Shown here: positions 63,110 to 64,000 of the stretch, in pieces
How the letters are laid out: every line of letters begins with the position of its first letter
How positions within the stretch are numbered: position 1 is the stretch's first letter
DNA from: Salmonella enterica subsp. enterica serovar Choleraesuis
GTDB taxonomy: Bacteria; Pseudomonadota; Gammaproteobacteria; Enterobacterales; Enterobacteriaceae
Assembly (NCBI GenBank): GCA_022846635.1
Contig: AP025685.1
Coordinates: 3,906,001-3,970,000, forward strand
Direction: 5' to 3'
DNA length: 64,000 nt
Translations under genes and position numbers: made by a program
Notes under the pieces: model-generated
Told to the model about the DNA's origin: nothing
Seen by the model: the letters and a program-made list of their open reading frames with translations, nothing else
Database searches by the model: none

Positions 63110-63538
63110 TTACTCACGTTTCAGCCGTTTGCTATTACATAACCATAGTGCGATGACTAACAACAAAATGGCGCCAGAGTTGATAAGCACGCTAACCGGC
63201 GAACTGTGATCGGTGATGATAAGCCGCACGATTGCCGTGATTCCTATGTAGACAAAATAGCGTAAGGGGAAGTGATACCCAGACTGAAAGTACTTCACTA
63301 TCAGGGCAATAAATTCGAAATAAAGAAAGTAGACCACCAGCCCTTCAACCATCTCATACTTACTTCGCTCATCGGGCGCAAACAGCACATCAGCTAAATG
63401 GATAGTCTCTTTACCTAAAAAGATAATCAGGATGATACCCAGCGCCAGCAGGCCAAGGTTGAGCACGGTTTGCAGAATTGAAGCTATCTGCTCGGCTCGG
63501 GCAGGAGCGGGCGTTGGGGATGGAGTTTGTGATGCCAT
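63110..63538 (-). CDS. psiE: Phosphate-starvation-inducible protein PsiE
   Basis: The 142-residue inner-membrane protein has four transmembrane helices and the PsiE core (YFLYFEFIALIVKYFQSGYH, FPLRYFVYIGITAIVRLIIT). In E. coli it is induced by phosphate starvation (PhoB) and affected by CRP; its function is unknown. It lies between ubiC and pgi here. Confidence 0.93.
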   Translation of the reverse strand: MASQTPSPTPAPARAEQIASILQTVLNLGLLALGIILIIFLGKETIHLADVLFAPDERSKYEMVEGLVVYFLYFEFIALIVKYFQSGYHFPLRYFVYIGITAIVRLIITDHSSPVSVLINSGAILLLVIALWLCNSKRLKRE

Positions 63539-63688
63539 AGCTACACCTCATAGTCCGGGTTCCAGCTACGACTTATACGCTAAAAGTGTGACGCAGATCT
63601 AGTTTATTCATCTGGAGTCGGCTAATTCCTGGCGGCAAATGAATCCGGAAAAACTTTTGCTGAAGCCCCTCTCGCCTCCTGACAAAAA

Positions 63689-63712
63689 AATACCGGCCCG
63701 CAGGCCGGTATT
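63689..63712. terminator. Terminator after pgi
   Basis: AATACCGGCC-CGCA-GGCCGGTATT with seven A to the left; on the minus strand this gives a T-run after the stem, 25 bases past the pgi stop. Confidence 0.93.
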
Positions 63713-63736
63713 TTATTGTCCACATCCTCGACGGGA

Positions 63737-64000
63737 TTAACCGCGCCAGGATTTATAACGGTTAATCAGACCGTTAGTGGAGCTGTCGTGGCTTGATACA
63801 TCTTTATCATCTTTCAGCTCAGGCAGAATGCGGCCTGCCAGCTGTTTACCCAGCTCAACGCCCCACTGATCGAAGGTGTAGATGTTGAGGATAGCGCCCT
63901 GAGTAAAGATTTTATGTTCATACAGCGCAATCAGCGCCCCCAGCGCATACGGAGTGATTTCCCGCAGCAGGATGGAGTTAGTTGGGCGGTTACCTTCAAA
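63737..64000 (-). CDS. pgi: Glucose-6-phosphate isomerase, C-terminal end
   Basis: The last 87 codons are inside the window. They read FEGNRPTNSILLREITPYAL, then ALYEHKIFTQGAILNIYTFD, QWGVELGKQLAGRILPEL and SSTNGLINRYKSW, which is the conserved C-terminus of Pgi including the QWGVELGK signature. The enzyme interconverts glucose-6-phosphate and fructose-6-phosphate. The rest lies beyond the right edge. Confidence 0.96.
   Translation of the reverse strand, partial: FEGNRPTNSILLREITPYALGALIALYEHKIFTQGAILNIYTFDQWGVELGKQLAGRILPELKDDKDVSSHDSSTNGLINRYKSWRG

Noticed and set aside
1..64000. CRISPR arrays, tRNA or rRNA genes, prophage structural genes
   Set aside because: No regularly spaced short repeats, no cloverleaf or rRNA sequence, and no phage head, tail or lysis genes were seen on either strand.

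Overview
This is a 64 kb chromosomal segment of an Enterobacteriaceae genome. Gene content and order match the E. coli acs-soxRS-ssb-uvrA-dnaB-lexA-plsB-ubiA-pgi neighbourhood (uvrA/ssb divergent pair, dnaB-alr-tyrB-aphA-yjbQR cluster, lexA-dinF, ubiCA). Differences from E. coli K-12 (no nrf genes between gltP and acs, no pspG, no mal cluster between psiE and pgi, added gluconate dehydrogenase and cidAB genes) point to another genus. The sequence alone does not let me name it.

Layout. 1-10 kb: end of a GNAT acetyltransferase, a LysR regulator, an Rpn-type nuclease, a three-subunit membrane gluconate-type dehydrogenase operon, yjdM, an Aer-like PAS chemoreceptor and a tyrosine phosphatase. 10-16 kb: gltP diverging from the acetate operon acs-yjcH-actP. 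16.1-17.6 kb: a gene-poor block made of two and a bit tandem copies of a ~630 bp repeat, each headed by two abutting stem-loops. 17.6-25.3 kb: cidAB-like genes with a divergent LysR regulator, yjcE, ghxP (PurR-like boxes), soxR-gst and divergent soxS around a perfect SoxR operator, and yjcB. 25.3-28.5 kb: an HlyD-type adaptor plus two ABC-2 permeases, with no ATPase gene.

29.1-42.6 kb is a horizontally acquired defence island inserted just after ssb. At its ssb end is a cassette of three successive tyrosine recombinases and a small coiled-coil protein, resembling Tn554/recombinase-in-trio elements; two of the three recombinases carry a -1 frame interruption. Its cargo is a type I restriction system (HsdR, and a HsdM fused to a single half-HsdS), an IS256-family remnant, and a RloC/PrrC-like ABC-ATPase with a zinc-hook Cys pair and a candidate HEPN anticodon-nuclease triad. 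Such tRNases are known as back-ups that fire when a phage disables the linked type I enzyme, so this looks like a two-layer anti-phage module. At the far end are two small overlapping open frames behind a good promoter, one encoding a small Cys-motif protein.

42.6-64 kb is conserved housekeeping DNA: ssb/uvrA with an SOS box, yjbR-yjbQ, aphA, tyrB, alr, dnaB, qorA, dusA, a cupin protein, zur, yjbJ, dinF, lexA with two SOS boxes, dgkA, plsB, ubiA-ubiC, psiE and the 3' end of pgi. All product names come from reading the proteins and recalling families; no database search was run.
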